From a virus, in the IMG/VR virus record IMGVR_UViG_3300028920_000034, positions 89,115 to 153,114 of that record: 64,000 nucleotides of DNA; one strand, written 5' to 3'. The notes under the pieces were generated by a model. The model saw only the letters and a program-made list of their open reading frames with translations. It had not been told where the DNA came from and did not search any database. A program made the position numbers and the translations under genes. Shown one piece after another: positions 1-7,807 of this stretch (position 1 is the stretch's first letter; each line of letters starts with the position of its first letter).

Positions 1-663
1 ATTGAACCGATGGGCCTTGTCCCGGATGCCCGAAATGGACACGCGCTTCTGGTGACGCATCCGGAGCTTCTTGAACCAGTCGCGGAGCTTGCTGGCATCC
101 GTCTCCCAGTCCATGACCGTCTTGTCTTGGCGGTCACTGATGCCACTCAGGAGACGAGACCCCTCGGGGCTATCGTACATGAGGAGAGTCATCCGCGCGT
201 AGTAGCCGGGCTCTCCCCCGTCACGCAGGTACATCCGGTAGGCGCGATCATCGTCACGCCACACGGTCTCGTCCGAATGCTCCCTGGTGAGCCGAATCGC
301 CGGGTCCTTAGAGCTCCGCACCCACACGACACCGTTCGGTGAGCTCTCTCGCCGGTACTTCGCCGCCCGGGCCCAGGAGTCAATCATGCGCTCGGCCTTG
401 CCGTAGGTCTCCCACGCCTTTCCGTCATCCTGGATCGGCCCATCGTAGCCGTACTCCAGGTCTCCCCAGGAGCCCCACCTGGTGAGGTGCCTATCGGCCC
501 GCTTGAGAAGCGAGTCAATGTCCTCTGGGGGAGGGCCGTAGCGGTAGTCTGCCGGATCGTACTGATCTTTCCGAAGCGTGGCCCGGTACTTCCCGCCGAT
601 GAACCGCGCCTTGGCTTCGGTCACCAGGGCGCCGGCCGCGTGTAGGCGCTCGCGGAGCTGCAT
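1..663 (-). CDS. Probable internal head protein, 3' end cut by window edge
   Basis: An open frame starts with ATG at 663-661 and runs without a stop to base 1 (221 codons), so the C-terminus lies outside the window. The ATG overlaps the stop of the gene before it (ATGA). Residues 1-16 form an amphipathic start (LRERLHAAGALVTEA) ending in V-T-E|A. This resembles the leucine/glutamate element plus prohead-protease site seen in the 14900-30841 block. The rest is basic and aromatic, rich in W, Y, R and K, with no family I recognise. Capsid targeting is inferred from the N-terminus only; it could also be a neck or tail protein. Confidence 0.6.
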   Translation of the reverse strand, partial: MQLRERLHAAGALVTEAKARFIGGKYRATLRKDQYDPADYRYGPPPEDIDSLLKRADRHLTRWGSWGDLEYGYDGPIQDDGKAWETYGKAERMIDSWARAAKYRRESSPNGVVWVRSSKDPAIRLTREHSDETVWRDDDRAYRMYLRDGGEPGYYARMTLLMYDSPEGSRLLSGISDRQDKTVMDWETDASKLRDWFKKLRMRHQKRVSISGIRDKAHRFN

Positions 664-1070
664 CAGGTCTCCCCGAGGGCCGCCGGGGCGAACATCACGG
701 TGGCCCGCAGCTCGGTGGTGGTGGGCGTGCCCGTGGTCACCAGCTTGAGCTTCTGGCCAGGCAGGAGAGTGACCCGATTCGCAGCGAGGAGAACGTACAC
801 CACACTCGAGGTGCCAGTGAGCCACGCCATATCCCCGGCCACCGGGTCCACGATGTTGAGGGTCCAGGTGGACTGCCCGGCACCCTTGAACTGGAACCCC
901 ATCACCTCCACGGCCCGTTTCTCGGAGCCGGTGAACTCGAATAGGCCACCATGACTGTTCACGGTGTCCTTTGGGTACACCTTCACGCCGTCTGTGGTGA
1001 CCGGATCAGTGGTCGGGAGCACGCCATCGAAGTTGTCGCCAACGTCCATGACTTGTGTGATTGCGAACAT
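663..1070 (-). CDS. Small beta-rich virion protein, function unknown
   Basis: This 135-residue protein has many V, T and G residues and a predicted beta-rich pattern. The segment at about 60-115 (TWTLNIVDP, VVYVLLAANRVTLLPGQKLKLVTTG) looks like a compact sandwich domain of the kind found in decoration or head-tail proteins. It lies directly after a 94-residue gene (1 bp apart) and overlaps the next gene, so it is part of the head/neck operon. No signature motif identifies it. Position and composition suggest a structural role. Confidence 0.6.
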   Translation of the reverse strand: MFAITQVMDVGDNFDGVLPTTDPVTTDGVKVYPKDTVNSHGGLFEFTGSEKRAVEVMGFQFKGAGQSTWTLNIVDPVAGDMAWLTGTSSVVYVLLAANRVTLLPGQKLKLVTTGTPTTTELRATVMFAPAALGET

Positions 1071-1071
1071 G

Positions 1072-1356
1072 CTACGCCTCCACCATCCCGCGATCCCACA
1101 GGGACGCGATGTAAGGCTTCACGCCCTTGCCCTTGGCCACCAGCTCGCCCCACCGGCACCCCGTCTCGAAGTCGAAAGCGGAGTACACCGGGGCGCGATA
1201 CAGGGCGCCGTTCCGGAGGTAGTATTCGTGCCCGTCCAGGAACCCAAGATGGCCCCAGCTCCACTTCATGCCCTGGTAGGTCGGGTGCTCGTAAGGCTGC
1301 ACCCCATGGACCATTTCCTGGAGCTCCTGGAAGTCCTCGGTGATGTTCTTCGCCAT
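1072..1356 (-). CDS. Hypothetical protein in head-neck operon
   Basis: A 94-residue protein rich in aromatic residues (W, Y, F, H), beginning MAKNITEDFQELQEMVHG. The start is preceded by GGAGACGACCC. I recognise no family. It sits between the neck-like gene at 1371-2126 and the beta-rich gene at 663-1070 with near-zero spacing, so it is probably a small virion or assembly protein. Confidence 0.55.
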   Translation of the reverse strand: MAKNITEDFQELQEMVHGVQPYEHPTYQGMKWSWGHLGFLDGHEYYLRNGALYRAPVYSAFDFETGCRWGELVAKGKGVKPYIASLWDRGMVEA

Positions 1357-1370
1357 GTGGGTCGTCTCCT

Positions 1371-2126
1371 CTACCCAGTGATGATGGCCGGCGGAGGCAT
1401 CAGGGCCATGAGCTCCCTGTCCAGCCGCTCAAAGTCCGCCTGGGCCTCCTGGAGCAAATTGTCACCATCCAAGCTCACATTGCCCTGGGCCGCCGGCAAG
1501 CCCCCGGTGTACTTGCCGCGAATCCTGCCCAGGATGTACTTGGACTCCGCCAGGGCACGCTCCCTGATCAGGAACGCATCCTGGGGAGGAACCATGGACA
1601 GGTACTTCGAATCGAACGGGGTCTCGTACTTGTAGACGATCTTCTGCGCCACCATGTTGTCGCTCGGACGCGGCGTGATGGTGAGCACCTTCGTTTGCGA
1701 GTTGAAAATCCAGTCCGCGTCCACGGACAGCACCCGCGCGCCCGTCTCCCTCATCTGTTGCCACTGGACGATCCCACTGTAGAAACCACCCTGCCCCTCG
1801 TTCTGGAGATACCAGTCATAGGGATAGCCTTGCACGTCCAGGAACCCATCCCAAAGGTACTCCAGGTCCCACCCGTAGTCCGCCACGAAGTAAATGTCGA
1901 TGATGCCCACCACGGGCGGATCTACCGCGCTCAGATCGTACTCGGACTGATCGGTGACCAGTTGGAGCTCGGCCTCCTTGTACCAGCCCCTGTAGGCGCT
2001 CCACCAGATGAACGCATCGGTGATCGCCTGGTCCACCTGCTCCTCGTCCAGCTCCACGCAGACCACCGGGTGACCCAGCTTCCGCATGATGAACGAGCGG
2101 ATGTTTTCGATACCCAATGTGGCCAT
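1371..2126 (-). CDS. Neck / head-completion-like protein
   Basis: A 251-residue acidic protein. Its N-terminus has the pattern of T4-like neck or connector proteins: a helix (IRSFIMRKLGHP), then VELDEEQVDQAITDAFIWWS, which is a 'D-x-x-I-x-D-A' helix typical of head-tail adaptors. The C-terminus has a helical segment (RERALAESKYILGRIRGKY) followed by a coiled stretch. It lies downstream of the capsid genes, where T4-like phages encode neck proteins (gp13/gp14 position). The role is inferred from fold-like pattern and position, not from a diagnostic motif. Confidence 0.5.
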   Translation of the reverse strand: MATLGIENIRSFIMRKLGHPVVCVELDEEQVDQAITDAFIWWSAYRGWYKEAELQLVTDQSEYDLSAVDPPVVGIIDIYFVADYGWDLEYLWDGFLDVQGYPYDWYLQNEGQGGFYSGIVQWQQMRETGARVLSVDADWIFNSQTKVLTITPRPSDNMVAQKIVYKYETPFDSKYLSMVPPQDAFLIRERALAESKYILGRIRGKYTGGLPAAQGNVSLDGDNLLQEAQADFERLDRELMALMPPPAIITG

Positions 2127-2924
2127 CTAGTACCCCGTATCCAGGTCCCCCTCTAGCTCCACAGCGTCGAGATCTTCCTGTACCACCCATGCCGGCCATC
2201 CCTCGAGCTCGGTGTGCTCCACCAGGCGCACACTGTCGGTGAATACATCGATCTCACCGAGGGCCGGGAAGTTGACGGTGACAAAATGCGGGCGAACGTC
2301 CACCACGTCCCCGCGCATCCCGTGGAACGGCTTGTCCTGGCCCCTGGCGGCCACAACCTCCACCGTGGTGCCGCGTCTCACCTTGCCGCGGACCTTCGGC
2401 GCCTTGCGCTTCTCGCCCAGCACGGTGCGGGCGTACTCACCCTCCCAGGTGTTGCCAGTGATCACGTCCTGGACAACACCGAACAGCGGATCTCTCCACT
2501 CGTTCGCCGCCGCCGCCGCTTCCTTTTCGGCCTTGGCCATGAGCTCCGCGCGCTTGCGGGCGCGCCCGGCCCGGATGTTGCGCCGCTTGCGCTTCCGGAA
2601 GCCCATGAGCTTCTCGTACTCCGCCTGACCCTTGGACTCCCACCACCGCCAGCTCGCCGTGGCCAGCCGAGTGAAAAACTCTTCGCTGTGCAGATCCATG
2701 GTCGGATCGTTCCGGTACTTGTACCGGAGCCCCTTGAGGAGCCGCTGGAAACCCTTGATCGCCACCCGCTTGGTGTTGTTGTCCTGGCCGTAGGTCTTGA
2801 AGGCGTGGGCCTGGATGATGTTGTTGAGCTCCCGCCCAGGAGGGAACCGCTTGCTCGGGTCGCTGTGAACAGCCACCTCGTCCAAGTAGGTGCCCCAAAG
2901 CCGGGGCCGGGCTGGCCAGATCAT
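2127..2924 (-). CDS. Head-neck operon protein with basic helical middle and KOW-like C-terminus
   Basis: 265 residues. The start chosen is the ATG at 2924, which has GGAGG five bases upstream; a TTG twelve bases earlier overlaps that Shine-Dalgarno and was rejected. The middle (about 95-150) is strongly basic and helical (KRKRRNIRAGRARKRAEL). The C-terminal part (about 180-245) has a KOW-like pattern (G-x-x-G-x-V-V-D-V, HFVTVNF). The stop abuts the next gene. Its transcript passes through the conserved hairpin element at 2938-3005 just before this start. Function unknown. Confidence 0.6.
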   Translation of the reverse strand: MIWPARPRLWGTYLDEVAVHSDPSKRFPPGRELNNIIQAHAFKTYGQDNNTKRVAIKGFQRLLKGLRYKYRNDPTMDLHSEEFFTRLATASWRWWESKGQAEYEKLMGFRKRKRRNIRAGRARKRAELMAKAEKEAAAAANEWRDPLFGVVQDVITGNTWEGEYARTVLGEKRKAPKVRGKVRRGTTVEVVAARGQDKPFHGMRGDVVDVRPHFVTVNFPALGEIDVFTDSVRLVEHTELEGWPAWVVQEDLDAVELEGDLDTGY

Positions 2925-2937
2925 GAGCGCCTCCAAG

Positions 2938-3005
2938 TTGGCACAAGATGTGCTTCTGCTTAATTAACCTTATCTCCCCTCTTAGAAGAGAAGAGTCTTG
3001 AGTGT
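2938..3005 (-). repeat. Copy 1 of a four-copy hairpin element
   Basis: Read on the minus strand this contains CAAGACTCTTCTCTTCT, then AAGAGGGGAGATAAGG, then TTAATTAAG and GTGCCAA near the end. The stem pairs CTCTT with AAGAG. It lies just after the stop of the gene at 3015-3284 and before the start at 2924. The other copies are at 14454-14525, 23459-23530 and 50931-51005. The hairpin bases differ between copies while pairing is kept. Confidence 0.8.
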
Positions 3006-3014
3006 CCCTGACGC

Positions 3015-3284
3015 CTACTTGCGTAAACGCATCGCCGCCGGAAGCCCATCGTTCAGAAGATCGTAGAGCTGGTTACGGTACACCCACGCCTTTTGGAGCA
3101 CCTTGGTGGCATGGTTCTGCGCCGCCTTGGGCAGCTCATCCCATTCGGCCCCCTGATAGGCTTTCAGGATCTTCATGATGGGCCTCATGGACGATTCGAG
3201 CTGCGTCAGCTCCACGATGATGCCACCGGAGCCCTGCTTCGCCTCGTCCAGGAGTTCCACCACGTTGTCGATACGGTCCTGCAT
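3015..3284 (-). CDS. Small helical head-region protein
   Basis: An 89-residue mostly helical protein (MQDRIDNVVELLDEAKQG...). It begins with a leucine/aspartate-rich helix somewhat like the capsid-targeting elements elsewhere in the window, but lacks a clear L-x-E|A site apart from L-D-E|A at 12-15. It follows the gene at 3289-3924 by 4 bp. No family recognised. The first helix could be a targeting element, which I hold as weak. Confidence 0.55.
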   Translation of the reverse strand: MQDRIDNVVELLDEAKQGSGGIIVELTQLESSMRPIMKILKAYQGAEWDELPKAAQNHATKVLQKAWVYRNQLYDLLNDGLPAAMRLRK

Positions 3285-3288
3285 CGGC

Positions 3289-3924
3289 TCACTCCTTGGG
3301 GGCGTTCTTCGCCTGGCGCACGATGGTGCGGGCCGTGGCGAGGTTCATGCGGGCCCCGGTATCACGCACGCGCTGGAGAAGAACGGCCGGGTCTGCGTTG
3401 GCCACGGACTGCACCGTGGGGAAACCTGCCTCCGCCAAGGACTCGGCCCGGCTGCCGCCCACGCCGTTGATCACCGTCAGGTCCTCCGGCTCCACATCGT
3501 CCTCGAGCTCCTCCTCGGGCTCCTCTTCGGGCTCGGGCTCGGGCTCGGGGGCCGGGGGCACGATGGCCTTCGGCTTGGGCGCGGGGGGCTCGGGCTTGGA
3601 GCCGGTCTCCACCAGCTTCTTCTTGCCGTCGCCGGCCGCTGGCTCCTCGCTGCGCTTGAAGGCTGCCGTAGTGGTGCCCTTGGGGGGCTCCACGTCGCGC
3701 TTGGGCCGCTCGGCCCGGGCCGTGCCCCCGGTGGTCACCTGGTCACCCGTGGGCGCGTAGACGAGCTGCGGGGGGATGTTGGGGAAAAGCTGGGTGGTGT
3801 ACTTCTCCCAGTGGTCCCCTTCCACCACGGTCTCATCGGTGAACAGCACCCCGTTGAGCTTGAACCGCTCCGCGGGGTACTCGGGGTTGCGTTTGTACTT
3901 CCGTGCGTTGGCTCGGGTGGCCAT
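3289..3924 (-). CDS. Capsid-region protein with Pro/Glu linker and C-terminal helix-hairpin-helix
   Basis: 211 residues in three parts. Residues 1-60 are basic, then contain beta-type sequence (RFKLNGVLFTDETVVEGDHW). Residues 75-150 form a long P/E/K-rich linker (PEPEPEPEEEPEEELED). Residues 150-205 match a helix-hairpin-helix fold: DLTVINGVGGSRAESLAEAG, with the G-V-G-x-x-x-A-x-x-L hairpin. HhH domains usually bind DNA or mediate protein contacts. The gene lies between two capsid-region genes, so a head protein that touches DNA or another subunit is plausible. Confidence 0.65.
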   Translation of the reverse strand: MATRANARKYKRNPEYPAERFKLNGVLFTDETVVEGDHWEKYTTQLFPNIPPQLVYAPTGDQVTTGGTARAERPKRDVEPPKGTTTAAFKRSEEPAAGDGKKKLVETGSKPEPPAPKPKAIVPPAPEPEPEPEEEPEEELEDDVEPEDLTVINGVGGSRAESLAEAGFPTVQSVANADPAVLLQRVRDTGARMNLATARTIVRQAKNAPKE

Positions 3925-3998
3925 GGCATACTCCTCCCTACGGTCTCATCGAATGTCCAATCTGGGGTAGGCCGAGCACCGGCGTGTTCCGCCAGGTG

Positions 3999-4559
3999 CT
4001 AGGAAACGCTGAACGTCGCGGCGTGCTGGTCCGACGTGTCCACCATGCGGCGACCGCCGACAACCCACGCCTTCAGGTACACCACCTGATCGGCCGCCGC
4101 CGGGATGCTCACCGTCACGGAGAGCTCACCTGCGTCGGGGGTCACCGTCAGGCGATTCGTCCCGGCGCCCGCGTCGATGGTCCCGGTGGCCGCCGTGTCC
4201 AGCGTGGCATCCTCGGACGGAATGAGGCAGTCCTCATCATCGAACACGCCGAAGTACATGGCCATGTCGGTGCTGTAGGCGTTGCCGTACAGGTCCTTGA
4301 TGTCGAACCCCACGGCCGCCAGATCTGTGGCGTCCGCCGCCGGGTCCGCCGGGGTCTTGGCCACGGCCACGATGGGCGGATAGTCGTCGTCCTCGAGCTC
4401 GCAGACGATCTGGACGGTGGAGCTGGCGTACAGCTCCTGCATCTGGGCCGCCTCGTCCACCGTGCGACCGGTGAGGGCCTTCGTGGTGCCCGCTGCACAG
4501 CTCACCGCTCCGGGCATCGGAACGGGGTTTGCGCTGCGATTCACACAGGTGATTTTCAT
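3999..4559 (-). CDS. Putative head decoration protein
   Basis: A 186-residue acidic protein directly downstream of the major capsid gene. The last 60 residues (TVTPDAGELSVTVSIPAAADQVVYLKAWVVGG) have the alternating beta pattern of an Ig-like or decoration domain. The N-terminal third has a small beta unit (MKITCVNRSANPVPMPGAV). The position next to the MCP and the beta character suggest a capsid surface protein. No diagnostic motif was seen. Confidence 0.5.
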   Translation of the reverse strand: MKITCVNRSANPVPMPGAVSCAAGTTKALTGRTVDEAAQMQELYASSTVQIVCELEDDDYPPIVAVAKTPADPAADATDLAAVGFDIKDLYGNAYSTDMAMYFGVFDDEDCLIPSEDATLDTAATGTIDAGAGTNRLTVTPDAGELSVTVSIPAAADQVVYLKAWVVGGRRMVDTSDQHAATFSVS

Positions 4560-4668
4560 GTTGGAATCCTCCTCCGCAGTAGCTTGAAACCTGAAGTCGG
4601 ATCCAGCGGGGGTGACTGCCGCGGGAGGTGGTCACCCCCGCTGGGATCCTGAACGACACGATCTCACG

Positions 4669-6168
4669 CTACGGGGTGTTGTCCACCTCGAGGGCGCCGT
4701 AGAAGTTGCTGTTCATCAGCTTCGTGGCGTACCGGGTCCGGAGCCCCTTGCGCGCCTGGAAGTTGCCCGGATCCAGCCAGGTGCTGGTGATCTGGAGCCC
4801 CACGTAGGGGGCGTAGGCGTAACCGCTGTCGAGGAAGGTGCTCCCCTTGAGCCCGACCACAGCCTTGCCAGACTCGAAGTACGGATCCACGATCACGCGC
4901 CAGCGGTTCTGGAGCGTGCCGGCCTCGAAGATCCCGTAGCCCTGGGGGGCGTTCGGGAGCGGGAAGCCGGGGCGCCCGCCTGTGCCGATCCCCTGGATGG
5001 GGTCGGTCTGGGAGAACACGCCCTTGAAGTCGCCGTGGCGGCTCAGGGCCGAGATCACCGTGGACACGTCGGGCGCGCACACGATGAAGTTGCCCGGACC
5101 GCGCTTGGTGCGGGTGTGGATCTCCGTGGCGATCTTGTCCAGCTTGGTGAGGATCCCGGAGTAGTGCTCCACCGGGCTCCGGCCGGGGGGCACCGTCGCG
5201 TCGAAGGTCTCCTTGTTGGTGCCGGCGTCCGCCGCCACGTACAGGTCCTGGATGATCTCGCGGTCGATCTCCAGCCCGATCTCGCTGGCCAGGCCGCCCA
5301 CCAGCTCGGACTCAATGTCCAAGCCCAGCATGGCCCGCATGTCGTCGGCCGCCTCGGAGCTCCACAGCGCCTTGAGCTTCCGGCTCCACGCCTGGACGGG
5401 CTCGAGGGAGATCTCGACGTTCACCTCGGGCACGTTGGCCGACGCCGCCTCCATGGAGAACCAGTAGTTGGCGTAGATGGGGGTGAGGTTCTTCACGTTC
5501 GCGGAGAACGTGATGTTGAAGTCGCCGCTGGCGTAGGTGACCGTGGACGCGGCGCCCGTGTCACCGGCCAGGGTGCCGGATCCGTCCGCATCGTAGATCC
5601 GGAGCACGTTGTCGGACACGTCCACCGTGGTGAACTCGAGGCCCGCGCGGCCGAAGTTGTCCTTCGGCACCACCGGGAACCAGTCCAGGGTCCCGGTGTA
5701 GTTGGCCGTGGATCCGTCTCCGGTGTCCACCAGCTCGTGGTACACGCGCTCCGAGCTGTAGAACCGGTCGAAGTTTTGGATCATGTTCTGACCCGCGGTG
5801 ACCGATCCCTTGCTGGTGCCGTACTTGTACTCGAAGAAGAAGATCCCGCCGATGGGCGCGCTCATCGGCTGGACGCTCACCAGGCCGTTGGCGAACAGGC
5901 TCGCCCACACGCGGCGGACCAGCGGGAAGATGAACTTCACGTAGTCCGGCACGGCCGCCTTGGTGGTGGCCTCGCTGATGATCCCGGACTTCCGCACCTC
6001 GTCGCGGAGGTGGTTCATCTGGTTCTCGAAGAGGCGCGCCAGGTTGCGCCGATCCCAGTCCTCATCGATCCCGTCGAGGAGCCACGCCCACTTCTGCTTG
6101 AGGATCTCGTCCACCCGGTCCTGGCCTCCGAAGCCGCCCGGGGCCTTCACCATGTCTCTTGCCTGCAT
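4669..6168 (-). CDS. Major capsid protein, T4 gp23-like
   Basis: 499 residues, about the usual size for this HK97-fold family. The N-arm (about 21-66, KWAWLLDGIDE, LARLFENQ) ends in I-S-E|A at 64-67, matching the gp21-type site; T4 gp23 is cut after Glu65. VQPMSAP-x-G-G-IFFFE at 99-113 is the family signature. Residues 125-240 form an insertion domain (FDRFYSSERVYHE, DYxxG beta repeats). ELVGGLASEIGLEIDREI at about 285-302 is the conserved spine helix motif. The C-terminal part has YAPYVGLQ and DPGNFQARKGLRTRYA, also typical. Segments similar to 21-88, 98-115 and 128-240 recur in three small genes at 37-47 kb. Confidence 0.93.
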   Translation of the reverse strand: MQARDMVKAPGGFGGQDRVDEILKQKWAWLLDGIDEDWDRRNLARLFENQMNHLRDEVRKSGIISEATTKAAVPDYVKFIFPLVRRVWASLFANGLVSVQPMSAPIGGIFFFEYKYGTSKGSVTAGQNMIQNFDRFYSSERVYHELVDTGDGSTANYTGTLDWFPVVPKDNFGRAGLEFTTVDVSDNVLRIYDADGSGTLAGDTGAASTVTYASGDFNITFSANVKNLTPIYANYWFSMEAASANVPEVNVEISLEPVQAWSRKLKALWSSEAADDMRAMLGLDIESELVGGLASEIGLEIDREIIQDLYVAADAGTNKETFDATVPPGRSPVEHYSGILTKLDKIATEIHTRTKRGPGNFIVCAPDVSTVISALSRHGDFKGVFSQTDPIQGIGTGGRPGFPLPNAPQGYGIFEAGTLQNRWRVIVDPYFESGKAVVGLKGSTFLDSGYAYAPYVGLQITSTWLDPGNFQARKGLRTRYATKLMNSNFYGALEVDNTP

Positions 6169-6229
6169 TTCTGCCTCCTAAATCCGGTTCACGCGCTCAT
6201 TGCGCGTTGGTTTTCCTGGAAGAGATCCC

Positions 6230-7798
6230 CTAGTAGGGCCCCTTGTCGTCGTCGCGTCCTTCGGACAGGCCGCAGAGCTTCCGGAGCTCTTTCTGGCCCA
6301 CGCCGAACAGATCGTAGCCGTCCTCGGTGAGGGGCACCTGGCCGCCGCCACCCTCCGGCATGTGCATGGCGCCCGTGAACCCCTCGGTGAAGTCCTGCGG
6401 GTCCTCGTCCCCCTCGGTGAGGTGGGACAGGCCGCCGCCGAACTCGGACGAGATCTGATCGAACTCGTCCGACAAGGGATTGGCCGCCTCGAAGGATTCG
6501 ATCAGCCGGTCCACGGCACGCTTGCCCTCCAGGCGCACGTTCTCCGCTTGCTCGCGGATGGCGCTGGCCTGGGGATGGGCGTTCAGGCGCTGCTCGAGGT
6601 ACGCCTTGGTGCCCAGGGCCTTGCCGAGCTCCACGGACTTGCCCAGGGCCCGGCGGAGCTTCTCGTTCTCGGCCTTCATGGCCGCGAGCTCCGCGTTCTC
6701 CTCCTCCTGGCGCGTGGTCTCGGTGAGCACCGACTCCACCGTGCTGGCGAGGGCCTCCTTGAACTCTTCGATGGACCCGAAACGGGACAGGTCCCCGAGC
6801 ATCCCGAGGATGTGCTCCTTCGTGTCCACTTCCTCGAGCGTGCCCAGTGCGCGCTCGGCGTAGTAGCGACAGGAGAGCTCCTCGGTGATGCCCACCAGCT
6901 CCTCCACGGCCGCCTCGAGCTGGGAGATCTGCTCCTGAGCCTCCTCGAGCTTGGCCCGGGTGTCAGCCAGCTCCTCGTCCTTGTTCTCCAGGACGGCGTG
7001 CTGGTCCTCGGTGAGCATCAGGGGCCGGAGGAGCTTGATCACTCCCTCGAGGGCGAGCCGCGAGCCGCCCACGGACGGGTCGCTCAGGAGCTCGCTCCGC
7101 ACCTGGTTCTCCACCTCCGCGCGCTGCTCCTGCACCATGGACAGGAGCTTCTCACGCATGTCCTCGGTGTCGGGCGCCGCCGGGGCCGGCTCCACGCCTG
7201 CCACGGCCTCTGCCTGGATCATCTGCACCAGCTCGGGGTGCGTTTCCTTCAGTTGCTCGAGGGTGAGGGGCATGTTCTCCTCCGGATCGTCGGCCTCGGT
7301 GGTGAACTTCGGCCAAGACGTAGCGTTCGCCGGGTCCGCCACGGCGTCAAAGGACAGGAGCCGATAGTCGTCTTGAACCTCGCTCATGCCCTGTTGGTTC
7401 TTGCGGGTGGTCCCCACGCCACGGCTGGAGACGCCCACAACGCCTCCGCTTTCGATGATGGACTTCAGGATGCGCCCGTTGGGGGTGTCGAGCACTCGCA
7501 TCTCCCCGATGACGTTGGTGCCATCGAAGGTCAGTTTGGTGATCAGGTGAGACGCTTCCTTGAGCGTGGTCTTGCCGTCCTGTGGGTGGTCCAGGAGTCC
7601 GAACAAGCTGCTCGTCTTGATCTTGTCCTGGAGCCGGGACAGCTCACGCTCCCAGAGCTTGCCGGAGTACACCCGGCCGTTGGCCGTTGGCACTCCTGCC
7701 CGGGCAAAGGGCCCGCGGGCTACCATGCCCCCGGAGCCCTCCCGGTCCTCCACCAGCTCGAATCGGAATAGCTGGCAGTCTGTGAGTACCTGGTCCAC
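6230..7798 (-). CDS. Prohead protease fused to coiled-coil scaffold (gp21-gp22 type)
   Basis: 522 residues from a GTG start with GGAGG five bases upstream. Residues 1-165 are a serine-type prohead protease of the T4 gp21 (S77) class: NGRVYSGKLWERE, a His in LLDHPQDG (about 71), Ser in GVVGVSSRGVG (about 123), and an Asp in LLSFDAVADP. Residues about 225-470 are Glu-rich coiled coil, as in the gp22 core scaffold. The tail carries likely self-cleavage sites (L-T-E|G, L-S-E|G). T4 encodes these as separate genes. The protease should process the MCP and the many proteins with L-x-E|A sites in this window. Confidence 0.85.
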   Translation of the reverse strand: MDQVLTDCQLFRFELVEDREGSGGMVARGPFARAGVPTANGRVYSGKLWERELSRLQDKIKTSSLFGLLDHPQDGKTTLKEASHLITKLTFDGTNVIGEMRVLDTPNGRILKSIIESGGVVGVSSRGVGTTRKNQQGMSEVQDDYRLLSFDAVADPANATSWPKFTTEADDPEENMPLTLEQLKETHPELVQMIQAEAVAGVEPAPAAPDTEDMREKLLSMVQEQRAEVENQVRSELLSDPSVGGSRLALEGVIKLLRPLMLTEDQHAVLENKDEELADTRAKLEEAQEQISQLEAAVEELVGITEELSCRYYAERALGTLEEVDTKEHILGMLGDLSRFGSIEEFKEALASTVESVLTETTRQEEENAELAAMKAENEKLRRALGKSVELGKALGTKAYLEQRLNAHPQASAIREQAENVRLEGKRAVDRLIESFEAANPLSDEFDQISSEFGGGLSHLTEGDEDPQDFTEGFTGAMHMPEGGGGQVPLTEDGYDLFGVGQKELRKLCGLSEGRDDDKGPY

Positions 7799-7807
7799 GG
7801 TGGCCTC

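Noticed and set aside
2925-2936. Upstream TTG start for the gene at 2127
   Set aside because: The TTG is part of the GGAGG that serves the ATG at 2924.
4612-6330. Long plus-strand open frame opposite the major capsid gene
   Set aside because: It is antisense to a clearly identified capsid protein; its composition (R, H, L, V, G-rich) is what high-GC codon bias produces on the opposite strand, and it has no domain or ribosome-binding site.
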